A stretch of DNA of 64,000 nucleotides from Lonicera japonica (GCA_021464415.1 CM038463.1:3658001-3722000), one strand, 5' to 3'; numbered from the stretch's first letter, positions 45,148 through 57,974 are shown. Notes: generated by a model not told the origin, from the letters alone. Made by a program: numbers and translations.

Positions 45148-48100
45148 CTAGTCAAAAGAGATATGATGAGCTTGCTGCTCTAGCACACGCTTGGCACCAT
45201 CCAAGGTATTCTGGAGTAGCATTGCAACGGTCATGGGTCCCACTCCTCCCGGAACTGGTGTTATCCATCCAGCTACATGACATGCTTCCTGATAATCAAC
45301 GTCTCCCACAAGCCTATATCCTGACTTCTTACTTGGATCATCTATAGAGTTTGTTCCCACATCAATAACTACAGCTCCCGGTTTAATCCAACTCCCCTTT
45401 ATCTGAAAATAAAGATTTTAGAGTCATTTGTGAACTGGCCATTGTCAATGAAGCATGGACTCCTGAAAGGACCATGAATTCGTATACAATATATGTGGGG
45501 TACAGAAACGTGTCCAACAAATGTGATAGTTTTATATTGTTAATCGGGCGTGTTTGATTGGTGTTTGAGTGGGCTAGCCTAGTTGTAAGGCACCCACCCG
45601 AATTTAAGAGAGGTCCTAGATTCGAGTCTCATCCGTAGTGGAGTATTTTCATTACTATTGTACTAAAGGAAAGAAATTTAGACCTTCCCTTTTTTTAAAA
45701 AAAGAAAAGAAAAGAAAGAAAGAATAGAAAAAAAGCTTGGAAAATATGTACTTTTCCATCTTTCGGTAGTGTATAATTTGCCCAACTTTCTATGAAATTT
45801 AAATTCCATCTAACTCCAAGTTACAACCAAATGATGCATAATTCTAGGAACTTGAGTTTTTACCTCCCCCAAGGAAAATGAATTCTAGAAAGAATGCAAA
45901 GGCAAAAATGTTATATTCTAGGTAAAGAAAGTGTGCTATCAAAGACCAAATTTTGAAAAATATGTTATCATTGCATGGAAAAAGTGCATATTTTACCCCT
46001 GGAAAATAAATAAAATCAAAAACCCTTAAAATGCGTTTCCAAGGAATTCAATTGCCTAGAAAAAGAATTGCCTAGAATATAAACACACCCTACCCTTAGT
46101 TTTAAAAACTTAAGCATGTGGAGATACACTTACGCTTGGAGGTCAGTTTATGTATTTTTTTTATTGGAAACATAAGACTTTACAAGTATATATAATAATC
46201 CCCAACATATCTATGCTCTAGGTTTTCTTTTTTCTTAAAAAAAAAAAAAATAGGCTGCACGGGTATTGGCGTACTCGTACCAAGTATTCACACTAGTCTC
46301 TTGTCACTATCATTGATGAAGCTGAATTGTACACAAACTAGAGAAAAAGAAAATAATGTTATAGCAATAACAAAAGTCAGTGAGACTGTATCTTATTACC
46401 ATCATTGCTTGTCCTGCAGCAGCAATAATGATGTCTGCTTCCCGAACGATACTCTCGGGATTATTAGTATGGGAGTGGACTATGGTAACAGTGGCATCTG
46501 CCTTGAGAAGTAGGAGCGAAACTGGTAATCCAACTATGTTGCTTCGGCCCACCACAACAGCATTCTTTCCCTTTACGCTTATACCACTTCTCGATAGAAG
46601 TTCAAGACATCCCTGTTCACAAAACGCACACCAATTCAAGGTTTAATTGATTTCACTTCTTTTCCATGGAAAAGGTACAAAATTTCGTATTTTCTATCTT
46701 TACTATTTGATTGCATTAATTTTCCAAGGAATCAATTTCCTTGGTACAACTTGTTCTACCCTAGATTTTATCTTTTCGACGCATCCAAGGAACTCAACAG
46801 ATTGGAATAGTGGACATTTTAGAATTAAAAAATGGTTATTCCAAGACAGAGATATATTTGCCTTGGGTGTGCAAGGAACGAACAGAGGGTTTCTGCCTTT
46901 CATAGCAAGCTTGCCAATGTTGAGAGGATGAAAGCCATCCACGTCCTTCTCGAGGCTGATTTCACTTAAGATTTTCTCTTCGTTTATATGTTTTGGCAAT
47001 GGAAGCTGAACTAATATACCTGAAACGATATGCACAAAGTTTTACTTCTTTTTTGCTCATCAACCATGTCTTCACTCAGTAAATAACACATTTTTTTTTA
47101 TGTGAGAGAGAGAGAGAGAGCTCATGCACATTTAATCAATTTGCCAAAAAAAATATGTTTTTAGGTATCAGAAGAAATCGAGAAGTAATTTTGTAGCTCA
47201 GCAGTTCTCAAAAACCCCATCAACCCCCATCGAATTAGACCACCTTAAGCCCATCTCAAGGAAAGGTGTTACCTTCAATTAGATATGAAAAAACAGATTC
47301 AGGCTCTGTACGGTTAGTAATTTTGTAACACTTTTCAGTCCTGCTTAATTTCCTTGTGTTCAGTAAAATTTGTACAATATGTGTTTGGTTACCAGTTTCA
47401 ACAAAACTATCGAGAAAAATAAAATGAAAATTATGGCCATTAAGACCGTCACTTTTATTTTGAAAACAGCTAAAACCACCTTCTAGATTTTTTTGGAAAC
47501 AGAAAACTTTCAAAAATGCTATTGAAAAATAAAATGAAAATGGATCCCAACAATATGATTGAAGTGCTTCTCAATTTTATTTAGACGGGTATTTGTTAAT
47601 CAACAAAGCATACAGATTTTTGCCAAAAATATACCTATGTGGATGTTCAAATAAAGCGAGAAAAGAGCAAGACACAAGTCGATAGAAGAATTGTTTGACA
47701 ATTACTTTTATTTTATTGAAGATGGAGTTCTAGCCGGGAAAAGGAACATATTCACAAATATATCAATTTTTTTTTATTTTTTTTGTGATATTTTTGTGGG
47801 TATCTAGGCCTCACCCCAACTAATCCCACGAGGCCCTGGCGCTTTATCGGCCAGGCCTTGAACCTGCGATTGTGCGCCTAACCACACAATACCAAGTATG
47901 CCCTTATCACTGAGTAATGCTAAAAATGGTAAGAAGCATATAATACTGATTTCTAGCATTAAAGTTAATTCACCAACCGTGTACATCAGCATGTGCATTT
48001 AACTCATGGACCTTGCCGATCAACTCAGCTTCAGGTACTTGCTCTGGAAGGTTTACATCAAATGACTTAATACCAACTTCAGCACATGCCTTTCTCTTCA

Positions 48101-50287
48101 TTTTCACATAGCTTTGAGAATCCTTCCTATCTCCCACAATGACTACAGCCAGTCCTGGGACCTGAAATTGTATAAACAATTATAGCTATGGCTTCAGGCT
48201 AAAGTTGTAACTCACTACAGTCCCACGATCATAGTCAAACAACTTGAAATATTAGCTCTAGGTGTTAGATAATATTTTGATTTGCCAAACCGATCAGAGG
48301 TTAAGTGATCAATTGTCTTCAGACAAAGCCAATTGATTAAGGTTAACAAGTTTTTACATTAAGGTTTCTACAGAGTCTCCATGTAAACCGATATATGTAT
48401 AGACATGTATATTGTATAGGGTCATGATCCACTTACACTTGGTGGCAGGATAGAAAGTTTTCACTACTTGTAGTTTCTCAAATTTATGATTTTATCAATC
48501 CTGCTATTGTATTAGGCCTAGTTATTTGCTTTATCATGAACGCACAATATTTAATAGAGGATATAATTCAATTAGAGCATGATCACGATGACATGCTTTT
48601 GAGTATCTAATTTAATTTGAATCTTGAATCTAGACACAATTAATGTGCAATGAGTATTTATTAAAACGAATAGCTTACTGGAGTCTTAAACCAATTGTAT
48701 ATTCATATATATATTTTATCAAAAACAAACACATTTTATTGACATAAAATATATGAAGGTACAAAAAAGATGATCCAGAGGATCACCCAAAACAACCACA
48801 ACAGACTATTAAACACTAAAAAGAAAGAGCTGAAATTAAAAAAATGCAAAACCTAGCTGCTACATATACATGCACTAAACAAAAACATCAACTAGGAAGA
48901 GAAGACCTGAATCCTAGCACACTGCTGCTGCCCAATTAAAGTAAATATCTGAGATTGACAGATTCCCAAACTGCTTAGAAGAAAAAGTCCATAGAGAATC
49001 CGTAAATTTTGCTTTACACCATATATCTGCTGCTTCCGCGTTTCTATCCTCAACAACTCTAGCATTGCATTCTAAACAAATATGCCAAACCACAGCCATG
49101 CAACAACACCTTTGCTTTCTTTTGTATATTCTCGAGTTTAAAAGTTTATTAAAGATCTAAGTCCATATAATGATGGACACAAGGCCTCAGCTAAAGCCGT
49201 TTGCAGTGTTGCACACAAATATTTAATTATCCACCACATTCAAAGTATAAAAGATTCCAATGCGAAACTTTCTTGGATAAATAGATGTGTACAATCAATA
49301 GTTCACATAAGGAAGAATCAAGTTTTGGTTTGAAATGCTAGCTTTTTCGAGTTTTTTCTTTTTCCTTTTTGCTTTCTTAGAAGCAGATAATTGTAACTAC
49401 AAATATAAAGTTCGAGCTTTAGCAAAGGAAATGGCATTACGCAATTCAAATCTTGACATTAACGACAAGAGTTCATATGTGAATTTACTAATTTATAATT
49501 TCCTAGAACCAAATGGGCAGTAAGGTATGCCTAAATAAAATATTGCAAGTAGATGCCTGGAAATGAGAACAGGGATACACTTACGAAGAAGAAAATTCTC
49601 ATTTGGGTATATACACTTGTTGAATTGGGAAATTGCACTGGTTTGGTTTTTAATTTTCTGGGCAAAAAACTGCTATCTTTAACCCAATCAAAGACACGTG
49701 ATAAACTAAATGAAATTTTCTAGAAGGTCTCAATATTGGGACTCAAAGAAGTGACTCAATTGATGTGGCAGTGGTGCATTGGTTGGTAGGTGAGGTCCAC
49801 ATTTTCATCACTTCACCCATCGACCAGTGCGCTAATCCCACATCAACAGAGTCACGTTTTTTGTCACAGTCCTAATTCTAAACTTTAGTCAAGCTTCTTA
49901 TTAAGTAGCTGGCAAAATAAATGACTGCCGCTAGTGATGTTAAATATAATTAAAAAGGAACAAATGCAAAACTTACAATACTCCTCTCTCCCAGAAACTA
50001 TAACAAAACTGAAACTCAAATTTATATTGAAATTGAAGCTGAATGTTTAGAATTACTACTGATAAATAATACAATAGGAGCTTTTTTAAATGGAAATTTT
50101 ATCTAAACACGAATTTGGGGCTACTGATTGTCAAGAAATCAAGTGAATTAACTATCAAGAATGAGAGGTATTATTCAATTCAACTAATCAGTTTAACTTA
50201 GCACAAATATAGAACAAGTAATCGAGAACAATGGAGGACAAATTCGCAACCAATTATCAGTTTACACGTGTGTGTGTATACACATAT

Positions 50288-50326
<39 letters not shown>

Positions 50327-50444
50327 AGACCTTGCCGTATTTTTGGGAGAGGAGGAGAACTTCGGAGGCAATTTCAGATCGGATGGTATGTGCAATTGCT
50401 TTGCCGTCTATTATGGCGGCTTTGCGATCCGACGGCGACGCCAT
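45148..50444 (-). CDS. FOLD2: Bifunctional methylenetetrahydrofolate dehydrogenase/cyclohydrolase (FolD)
   Basis: Five exons on the minus strand: 50444-50331, 48161-47978, 47019-46862, 46612-46400, 45402-45148; 924 nt, 307 aa, against about 300 for the family. Catalyses NADP-linked oxidation of 5,10-methylene-THF and hydrolysis of the methenyl form to 10-formyl-THF. Visible motifs: the catalytic YxxxK (Y56, K60 in YVKMK), VQLPLP (103-108), KDVDGFHP (124-131), PCTP (148-151), the Rossmann loop [12 protein letters not shown] (171-182) and [10 protein letters not shown] near the end. No transit peptide precedes [20 protein letters not shown], so the cytosolic isoform is inferred; the symbol is by resemblance to Arabidopsis FOLD2. 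Intron 3 has a GC donor (AAG|GCAAAT). Introns contain two SINE-like repeats and a (GA)n tract 8 bp inside intron 1. Confidence 0.95.
45560..45715 (+). repeat. tRNA-derived SINE in FolD intron 4
   Basis: A-box-like 'tagcctagttgtaagg' and B-box 'agattcgagtctc' spaced about 40 bp apart, then a body and an A-rich tail ('aaaaaaagaaaagaaaag'). It shares 'ttagaccttccctt' near its 3' end with the SINE at 61682. No target duplication identified. Confidence 0.65.
46860..46861 (-). other. GC splice donor of FolD intron 3
   Basis: The exon ends CCCAAG and the intron begins GCAAAT; the next exon starts after CAG at 46613. This is the only join that gives the conserved PCTPKGCLELL. GC-AG is a known minor class of U2 introns. 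Confidence 0.85.
47785..47935 (-). repeat. tRNA-like SINE in FolD intron 2
   Basis: Read on the minus strand: 'cagtgataagggcatac' (A-box-like), 'gcaggttcaaggcctgg' (B-box-like), then a GC-rich body and an A-rich end near 47765-47790. No target duplication identified. Confidence 0.5.
50289..50322. repeat. (GA)17 microsatellite next to the FolD intron 1 donor
   Basis: Uninterrupted GA run; on the gene strand a (CT)n tract that starts only about 8-10 nt after the 5' splice site at 50330. Confidence 0.95.
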
Positions 50445-52618
50445 TGTTAATTGAAATGAGAAGAAGTAAGAAACCAGCAGAGTTTAGTGTATTTTTAACC
50501 AACATAACATTTTACCAAGGCATCGTGCGGGGGAAGGCAGATTGTGTTTTCAGCCACATGTAGGGTATGCACGGTTCGGCTGCTAAACCGTCTTCGAATC
50601 GTTAAAATTACAAATCGAGACTGAACCAAAAAAAATAAAGAAATCGGTTGATTTCAGGTAAGGTTAGTTTTGCCGATTTCGGTTTTAGCATAGAGAGATT
50701 TTAGATAAAAAAATTTATTTTCAAAATCAATTTGATTTGTTATGAAAATCTTATTTTTTGAAATCATAGCAGAAAAAATAATGGGGATGAAAAATTTTAA
50801 TTTCAAAACTTATTTAACTTTAGAAGAAAAATAGGGGGAGATAACAAAAGGAGCGGTGTGTAAATGAAAATTTAAGGCTTCTTCCATGTAATTTATATAA
50901 ATCGGTTCGATTCAGTTTGATTTTTGGCCGGTCTTCTTGATCGAGAACCACGAACTGAACCGATGGTAGTTGGTTCTTTATGCAGTAGACTGAAAACGAA
51001 CTACAAATTAACAAAACCGGCGGTTTCGATCCGATTTAAACCGGATTTTTACTTTTTCGGTTATTTTGCACACTCTTAATCACATGGGACCAAACTGTTT
51101 AAAAAATTATACCAACTAAATCTCCCCCACTGCATTATTAATTACTTTTTAAATCTTATTTATATTCAAAATAAGTACCAGCAAAGTTAGTAAAAGAGTA
51201 TATTTCTATACCCTTCATTCTAGTTTGAATCATGAGAATTTTCATTTTCCTTCCCCTCAGTGATCAAATAATAAATATATTTATGTGTCAAAATAAAATA
51301 ATAACAAACATAGTACACATGAAAGTCTATATTTTTTTTTCCAACTACAAAAGTCTATTTTTTATAGGTTATATTGGGTTGGCTATTCTAAAGCCCATCT
51401 ATTTTCCTTCTTTGTTGCGTACCCACTACGGTTTAGATTGGTTTGGACTATATTTCAGTAATACAAAAGAGGTAATTAGCGGCCCATAATTCAGAGGCCC
51501 CAGTTTTGACCCTTCCCCACACAAAGGGCATTTTTGTCTTAAGCATTTGTTAATTTATAATATCCACGAAGTAAATTAAATTTCTCTCCATGTTATATAT
51601 CTTTCATTTAAATAAAAAGGGTTAAGGGCACATGTTATCAACTAATTTATTATAAAAAAGTAAAATTTAATTATATATTTAATAGAGTATAAATTATCAC
51701 ATGCATATATAATTTTTTTTCTATTTATAACATAATTAACATATACTTTTTAATTCTACTAAAATATCACTCGTAAAAGACATTTTCAGTTTAAAAAATT
51801 CTCCGGTTTCACAATAAAAGTTTAATTTCTAATCTTAAACTTTTAATAAATGTTTAACGGATGCAATGAATGATGGAAACAAATGTTAACCATAACTTAA
51901 AAACTGATTAATTTAAAATATCCTGAAATAGAAAGTGCGGCTTTTAATTCAAGACTATAATTAATATATAATTATACTTTTCTTGTACTTTTATGAAAAA
52001 TATTGCTGGCAGTCGGAGTCATCACTAGCGGAAAGCATAACTTAAATTTCACGTTTTTAATTAGGATAGGCCCGGATTCGACAAACCTCGATCACCAAAT
52101 TCAATCAAATCAAGCCAAAAAAAGAAGAAGAAGGTGATTTTGTAAACGGTTCAATTTTAACTTTGTTTGGACTAAACGAAAGTTGAAGTGTATTGAAACT
52201 AGTTAATTTGATGGGTTTAGTCATTTGGTATTGTCTTACTGATATTTGAATCTCATAAACTACACGCGCAATATTTATGCTCCTTTAGCCTTGTAATAGT
52301 GGAGATTGCTAAAAAAAGGAACTTACAAAGTTATTTAGCTCTAAAGAAAAAGAGTAAAGAAAATTCAGTTCCAAGCAACTACAAATTTCTGAAGTCTGAT
52401 ATTTCATTATTTCTTATTTTTGTTCTTCATCATATATATACTCTCTGATACAATAACAATGGATTCATTGGCTGGTTATATTATGCCCACTGTAACACTA
52501 AAAAAAATTCCAGCCAAAGAACGTATTTACACAGAGACAATACAAAGTCTCAATTTTCATTTGTTGATCCACCTAGAGATCATCATTAAAATAAAGAAAT
52601 TAAAAAAAGGCCCCAAGT
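50445..52618. other. Intergenic between FolD and the small ORF
   Basis: No gene seen. 50570-51080 is bounded by 'tgcacggttcggctgctaaacc' and 'ttttcggttattttgcacac', with repeated 'cggtt' words typical of a dispersed plant repeat (possible decayed TIR element). The rest is AT-rich, ending in the 3' UTR of the minus-strand ORF at 52619. Confidence 0.45.
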
Positions 52619-52849
52619 CTAGGTGTGACTCCATGACCCCAAGAACATCATAGTTCTTATTGGGTCCTCTAAACCGGAACCTCGGTCTAGTCTTTCAATT
52701 TTTTTAGAAATCAAAATCTTTCTCCCTTTAACCGTCGTCTCATTCCCGGAAACGGTCACCATCGCCGACTGATAAGCTTTCTGGAACTTTTCTCCGACAG
52801 TCATCTTTGATTCAAGAATCAAAGTACTATCACCGGAGTGAGGTTTCAT
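52619..52849 (-). CDS. Unrecognised small plant protein (76 aa)
   Basis: Reads MKPHSGDSTLILESKMTVGE ... to a C-terminus RTMMFLGSWSHT. I do not recognise the family. Composition is balanced (not AT-driven) with a basic middle (VKGRKILISKKIERLD). No signal peptide or membrane segment is visible. An in-frame ATG at 52876 adds nine residues; 52849 is chosen because the coding-like composition begins there. A TATA box lies about 100 bp upstream and two G-boxes about 145-165 bp upstream, which supports a real stress-type promoter and transcription. Intronless. The function is unknown. Confidence 0.6.
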   Translation of the reverse strand: MKPHSGDSTLILESKMTVGEKFQKAYQSAMVTVSGNETTVKGRKILISKKIERLDRGSGLEDPIRTMMFLGSWSHT

Positions 52850-52946
52850 ACGTACTAAAAAATTATTAGACCACACAAATACAATTTGTATTTAAGCTGT
52901 GTTTGTTAGGCCAAGATAGTGAAGCTTCAATGTAGATCTAGCTTAA

Positions 52947-52954
52947 TATTTATA
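52947..52954 (-). promoter_or_regulatory. TATA box of the small ORF at 52619
   Basis: TATAAATA on the minus strand, 98-105 bp before the ATG at 52849, allowing a leader of about 70 nt. Confidence 0.6.
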
Positions 52955-52992
52955 GAAAAGAGATCATTATTGGAACGGACATGGCAAATTAT

Positions 52993-53016
52993 CACGTGGG
53001 TGGTGGGGTCCACGTG
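52993..53016 (-). promoter_or_regulatory. Paired G-boxes upstream of the small ORF
   Basis: CACGTG at 52993-52998 (context ATCACGTGGG) and 53011-53016 (context TCCACGTGTC), start to start 18 bp apart. These are typical bZIP/bHLH sites, and two close G-boxes form a usual ABRE pair. Confidence 0.6.
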
Positions 53017-53424
53017 TCTTGTTCAGATAGGGTAGATTCGCCAGGGTTTGTGGCTTACAGATCAGCTCAACTAGTAGTTGATTTGATGCCACCAACTAGT
53101 GGTGATTATTATTATTATTCTTTCCTCAATTATGCATGTTTTTCCTATCACTTTTCCCTTTAAAATTAATTTTTAAGTAGATTGCTTTAAAATTAAATTT
53201 TTAATTCAATTTATATATGGTATATTATTTTTAAAATTTTACAAAAAATATAATATTTCTTTTTTTATTTATTTCTTAATTTTTTTCTAAAATATAAGAG
53301 GAAAAAAGAAACAAAACAAAACTCAACCAAACAATACTTTATTATCTTTTTTTATATTTTTTTCTCCTCACGACTTAACTAATTGTCCAAGATTTAGATT
53401 AAGGTTTTCACTGGCTTTTTCTAA

Positions 53425-53695
53425 GGGTGGTGATATTGGCACTCCAAAAAACACTTGGTAGCACTCTCACTTTTATTTGGTTCTTGACAACCGAGTAAGG
53501 TGTCTGTTACTCGATTTTTATGAGCCGAGTATAATCTTATATACTCGGTCCTTGACAACCGAGTAAGGCATTATCAAGTTTATACTCGGTCTTTCACAGC
53601 CGAGTAACATAACATACACATTACTCGGTTGTCAAGAACCGAATGAAAAGCGGGAGTATTTCCAAGAGATATTGGGGGTGCCAATATCACCACTC
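53425..53695. mobile_element. hAT-type MITE A, 271 bp
   Basis: Terminal inverted repeats GGGTGGTGATATTGGCACTCC and (right, inverted) GAGTGGTGATATTGGCACCCC, flanked by a perfect 8-bp duplication TTTTCTAA (53417-53424 and 53696-53703). The interior has repeated 'cttgacaaccgagtaagg' words and an inverted copy near the right end. No ORF. Confidence 0.9.
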
Positions 53696-53703
53696 TTTTC
53701 TAA

Positions 53704-56582
53704 AGTCTTAAAATGATAGGAGTTCAAATCCCTTACACTCATTTCCCCTCTTAATAATTAAATTTGAAACCACATAATTTTCTTTTTTAGTTTGAGGATT
53801 TATCTTTACGAAGTGTCTGGATCAGCTTTTGTGTATTTTAACTAATTGCTGTACGTAGTTGGTGCTTGCACCTCGACTAATCCATACTCGTAATTAGTGT
53901 CTACCATTGGTAACAGTAGATTTATCGTTGTCAGGATTCAACTTGAGAAGTTTTCTGTCCAACTTAGTAGAAACTTGAGATAGACAAGCCACCGGGTCAC
54001 TACGTATAGTTGACACACATATTTACTTTAAAAAAAAATACCCTCACTTAACAAAATTCATCTAAGAAAATTTGAATATACAAAACAATTGAGGAATTGT
54101 GCATGGAAATTCAATGGTGAAAATCTTTTAGGGGGACACACTCAACTAAAATTCAAATTGGGCCTCAAAAGTGAAAGCATATAAGCTAACAAAGTTGAAT
54201 ATTTTTAGATAAGTGCTAATCAAATGAGGTGATAGCACTTGGGATTGATACACACCTATAATAAAAATGACAAATGCACTGATCTTTGAAGAATTTTGGC
54301 ATCTGATTTTCAGAATATTTATATGATTCTGGTTGAAATTGGCAGCCAAGAACCATAAATATTTCTTTTCTTTGGTAGTTTGGGTTGTGTTAATTACTTA
54401 TATCATTATATTTAGACATCTTTATTGTATCTATGAATATTGCTGTTATATTTAGATGATTCCCATATCTAATTTTGCTTTCATGCCACTAACATAATCG
54501 GAAGCGAGAATCAATACTAATTGCCATACAGAAATTCCTCAAATTAGGCTTAGGCACACTTGATTGTTGATCCATTATTCATTTGGGGGAATCCTGGTCC
54601 TGGTCACTTGGAGTCCAGTCCTTTTCTGCACAATACAGGCCAGCCCAAAACTTAGAACAATGGATTTAATTTTGCAGTCTGTTAGAGTAGATTTAGATAC
54701 ACAACAAAAATGTATCGGTAGCCCTGAGAGCATCTACGATAGCAAAATTAATTATATAATATTATGATAAAATAAAAATAATAGTATAATAAAAGAATAA
54801 CATAATACATATTTGTATAATGCGTCTCCCTCCCAAACTCATTTGTGTAACACGTTTCACACCATACGCATTACACAAATACATGTGGCAAAAAACTTTT
54901 AACAAATTTTATATTTTCATACACATCATAAGAAACAGTATTTTATCTTACCGCTATACACTATTATATGCACGTGTACGATAAATCTCCTCGAGGCCAA
55001 CCCAATCATAGAGGTGGAGAGGCGGCCGCCTTGAGTCTCTAATTTTTGCAAAATTTCGTGGGTCCCAAAGTTTATAGCATGTTCCTATGTAATATACTAA
55101 CATTTGATTTAATTTTTTCGAAAGTTTTGATATATTAAGGGCCCAATTTATTTTAAAAAGTAGGCCCTAACGCAGTCTTTTTTGCTGTAATTAAAACCAC
55201 TTAATATTATAATGCAAAAGGCTATAAAAGCATTTATAATTTATAATTAATAATCGAAATATGTCACTAATATTATTGTTAAATGCAATCCATATTAAAT
55301 TTCTTGTAGTGATAGAATGGTTCACAAAACTGTCATCCTTTTATTTAATTAGTCGGGATATTAAAAAATAAAGCTTGTATGAGAAAGTTTTCTACAAAAG
55401 AATCAGGAAATAATATTTTTTAAAATTAAGGGCATATATTCGACCAAATTTCAAAAGGATTACAAAGTTAACTTTGTAGTAAATTTTTAAATTATATTTT
55501 TTTTATGGAATCACGCAAAATCAAATTTGCACTACATGTTTTTTAGCATATTATTATAAATAAGTGTTTAATTACCGTAATTTAGAATAATTTTAACAAA
55601 TTACATATTCAAAACATATTTAATAATAAAATGCACATAATAATTTTATTTATTTATTTATGCAAAGTTAAGTTTGCACTCTTTATTTTTTAAAATATTA
55701 CTATATATTTGTATTTATTTAACGTTATTTTAAACTTTTATGAATGAAACATAAGAATATACTTGTTAAAAAATATAAGCACATCATGCATTTTAAAATA
55801 TTTGACGTTGTTTGATTGCAAAGTTAAGTTTACACAAAACACAATTTTGTGCAAAGTTAAGTTTGCATTTAACATAATATAGTGCAAAGTAAAGTTTGCA
55901 CTCGGTCAAAACCCTTATTTTAAAACACAATTGATAAACAAACCCTTATTTCAAAATGATAATGATATATAGACCTTTATTTCTAAAAAATATTATTCGT
56001 TAGTTTTTTTTTTTCTGCGAAAGACATTATCATGCAAGCCTTTTTACCTTATTTTCAGTTAACTAATAGAAATATTTCACCCGAAAAAATAAAAAAAATA
56101 TTTAAATAATTTTTTAATATGTATATATAAGAGGGTATCCTTCTGCCTAGGATTTTGTGTCCTGAACTAAAGCTAGGATCAGATCGGACCGTGTATTTTT
56201 TTTAATGGGTTAGTTTCAGTCGGTCAAATCATTCTGGTCTAAATTGAGGAGAACTCATGATGCTTACCATGGTTCAAAATCACAATTTCAAGGGCCGACT
56301 CGATCACTCAATTTTTAAATTGGATATCGGTTTCGGCAATACTTACCAATTCGCTATTTAAAAGGCCCAGAAAATTATAAAAAAATATAAAAAAATTCTA
56401 AAGTATAAGATTGATAAGATTGATCAATTAGATAAGCATAATACAATTATCTAGTACTAATTACATTGTGTATATTGAAATACCAATATATGTCGCACAT
56501 AGTAATATAATTTAAAATCGTAGTTCAATAAATAAATAACAATAGAATCTTATGAGGTGCAAATATCTCAAATATAAATCAA
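53704..56582. other. Intergenic, AT-rich
   Basis: No gene supported. It includes the palindrome cluster at 55462-55900. A 'gagagcatctacgatagc' start near 54726 suggests another decayed GAGCATCTCC-type element. Confidence 0.5.
55462..55900. repeat. Cluster of TGCAAAGTTAAGTTTGCA palindromic motifs
   Basis: Six copies or variants: 55462-55477 (ACAAAGTTAACTTTGT, perfect palindrome), 55515-55530, 55661-55678, 55818-55833, 55850-55867 and 55883-55900. Each has inverted GCAAA/TTTGC arms around a short AT centre. Spacing is irregular. Confidence 0.75.
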
Positions 56583-56853
56583 GGGTGGCGTTATTGCCAC
56601 CCCTCAAACCTCTCTATAACACTTCCATATTAACTCGGTGTAATAGAGTCGAATATGTGTGCATTTATTCGGTACAATATGATCGATTATTTGCACATTA
56701 CTCAGTGCAATATGGTCGAGTAAGTGTATTTTTTTTTATTCCCAATAATAATTTGGCTCTATTGCACCAAGTAAATAATCATAAACTCAGCCGTATTATA
56801 CCGAGTCAATATAGAATTATAGAGAACTATGGGGTATGGCAATAGCCCCATCC
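56583..56853. mobile_element. hAT-type MITE B, 271 bp
   Basis: Starts GGGTGGCGTTATTGCCACCC, ends in the inverse of GGATGGGGCTATTGCCATAC. Perfect 8-bp duplication TAAATCAA (56575-56582 and 56854-56861). It has the same length as MITE A, the same GGGTGG start and related 'actcggt' interior words. Confidence 0.9.
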
Positions 56854-56861
56854 TAAATCAA

Positions 56862-57974
56862 TTACGCCTAAAATAATGATATGGATTATAATTAGCATTA
56901 TTACTTCAGGACTCCAGTGATAAGGAATGGGGATATAAAGGATGCTGAGAATTAACACTTATGGGATAAGGATGAGATGAATGGCTAGATGACCCATAAT
57001 AAAAAAAATTGTTGGCTATGGTGATGATATTACCCTACAAATACTAAGCCAATTTAATTAAACAAAGATTAACAAATTATTTTAGAATAAATCAACATTT
57101 TTTTTTCAATAATACCTAGTCAACTCAGTGAAATATTGGTGAATTATCAGCGATTTACTGTGATTTTGGTGAAAAATCACTGATTTGCTTTAACTTGAGG
57201 GCCAGCTTAGTAATAGGAGGATGTAACTATATTCCCTCATTAAGATTATTCAATGAAATAGTAGTATTTACACATGTCGTATCACGGCTACCTCTATTCT
57301 GACTCAGTATAGGTCATACCGGATTGGTAATAGTTGATATTTTAAACCATGATGCCGACAGTGAAATTGTGGTGGTGACCCGGGGGGGGGGGGCTTTAGT
57401 GGTGAAAGTTAGGGATGACTGTGCAGTTATGACAGTGACAGATTAACGATGGGAATGGAGAAGCAAAGAAAGAAGAACTAAATAAGATGAGAAAAAATAT
57501 GACTAGATGAGAACGGCGTCGATGTTGCTGGAATGGAAAAAAAAACTAGGGCAACTTTGTTTTAGGTAATTTGAGTTGTTATTTGAAAAATGTTTAGTTA
57601 TACTTGTAGGTGAAGTAAAGGAGTGAAAGATAAATAAGAGTCTTATAATTTATATTATTTATATGTAAAGAAAAAATCTTATATATAAAGTTTGGTTATG
57701 TTTTATGGGTTTTTTTTCCTTTCTAAACCTAGCATGAGGACCAGATTGAAGTTAGCCGGTCCACTAATTTTTGGACCAAAACGGTTTGATTTTTGTACAC
57801 CCTAGTTCTGATTAACATCTTCCTTATCTTTGTAATAAGGAAATCATGGATTTTATCCATATATATGTGGTATCAACATGGTAGTAGTCCACCATTTGTG
57901 GTGGTTTTATGTCCATCCTCTGTTGGGATGGTCATAGAGTTGTATAAAAATATGAAAAGTTGTATTATTAATAT
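56862..57974. other. Intergenic
   Basis: No gene seen. A G(12) homopolymer at 57382-57393 sits in a GT-rich patch (57360-57440). Confidence 0.5.

Noticed and set aside
45600..45640. tRNA gene
   Set aside because: A- and B-box-like words but no cloverleaf that I can fold, and an A-rich tail follows; a SINE explains it better.
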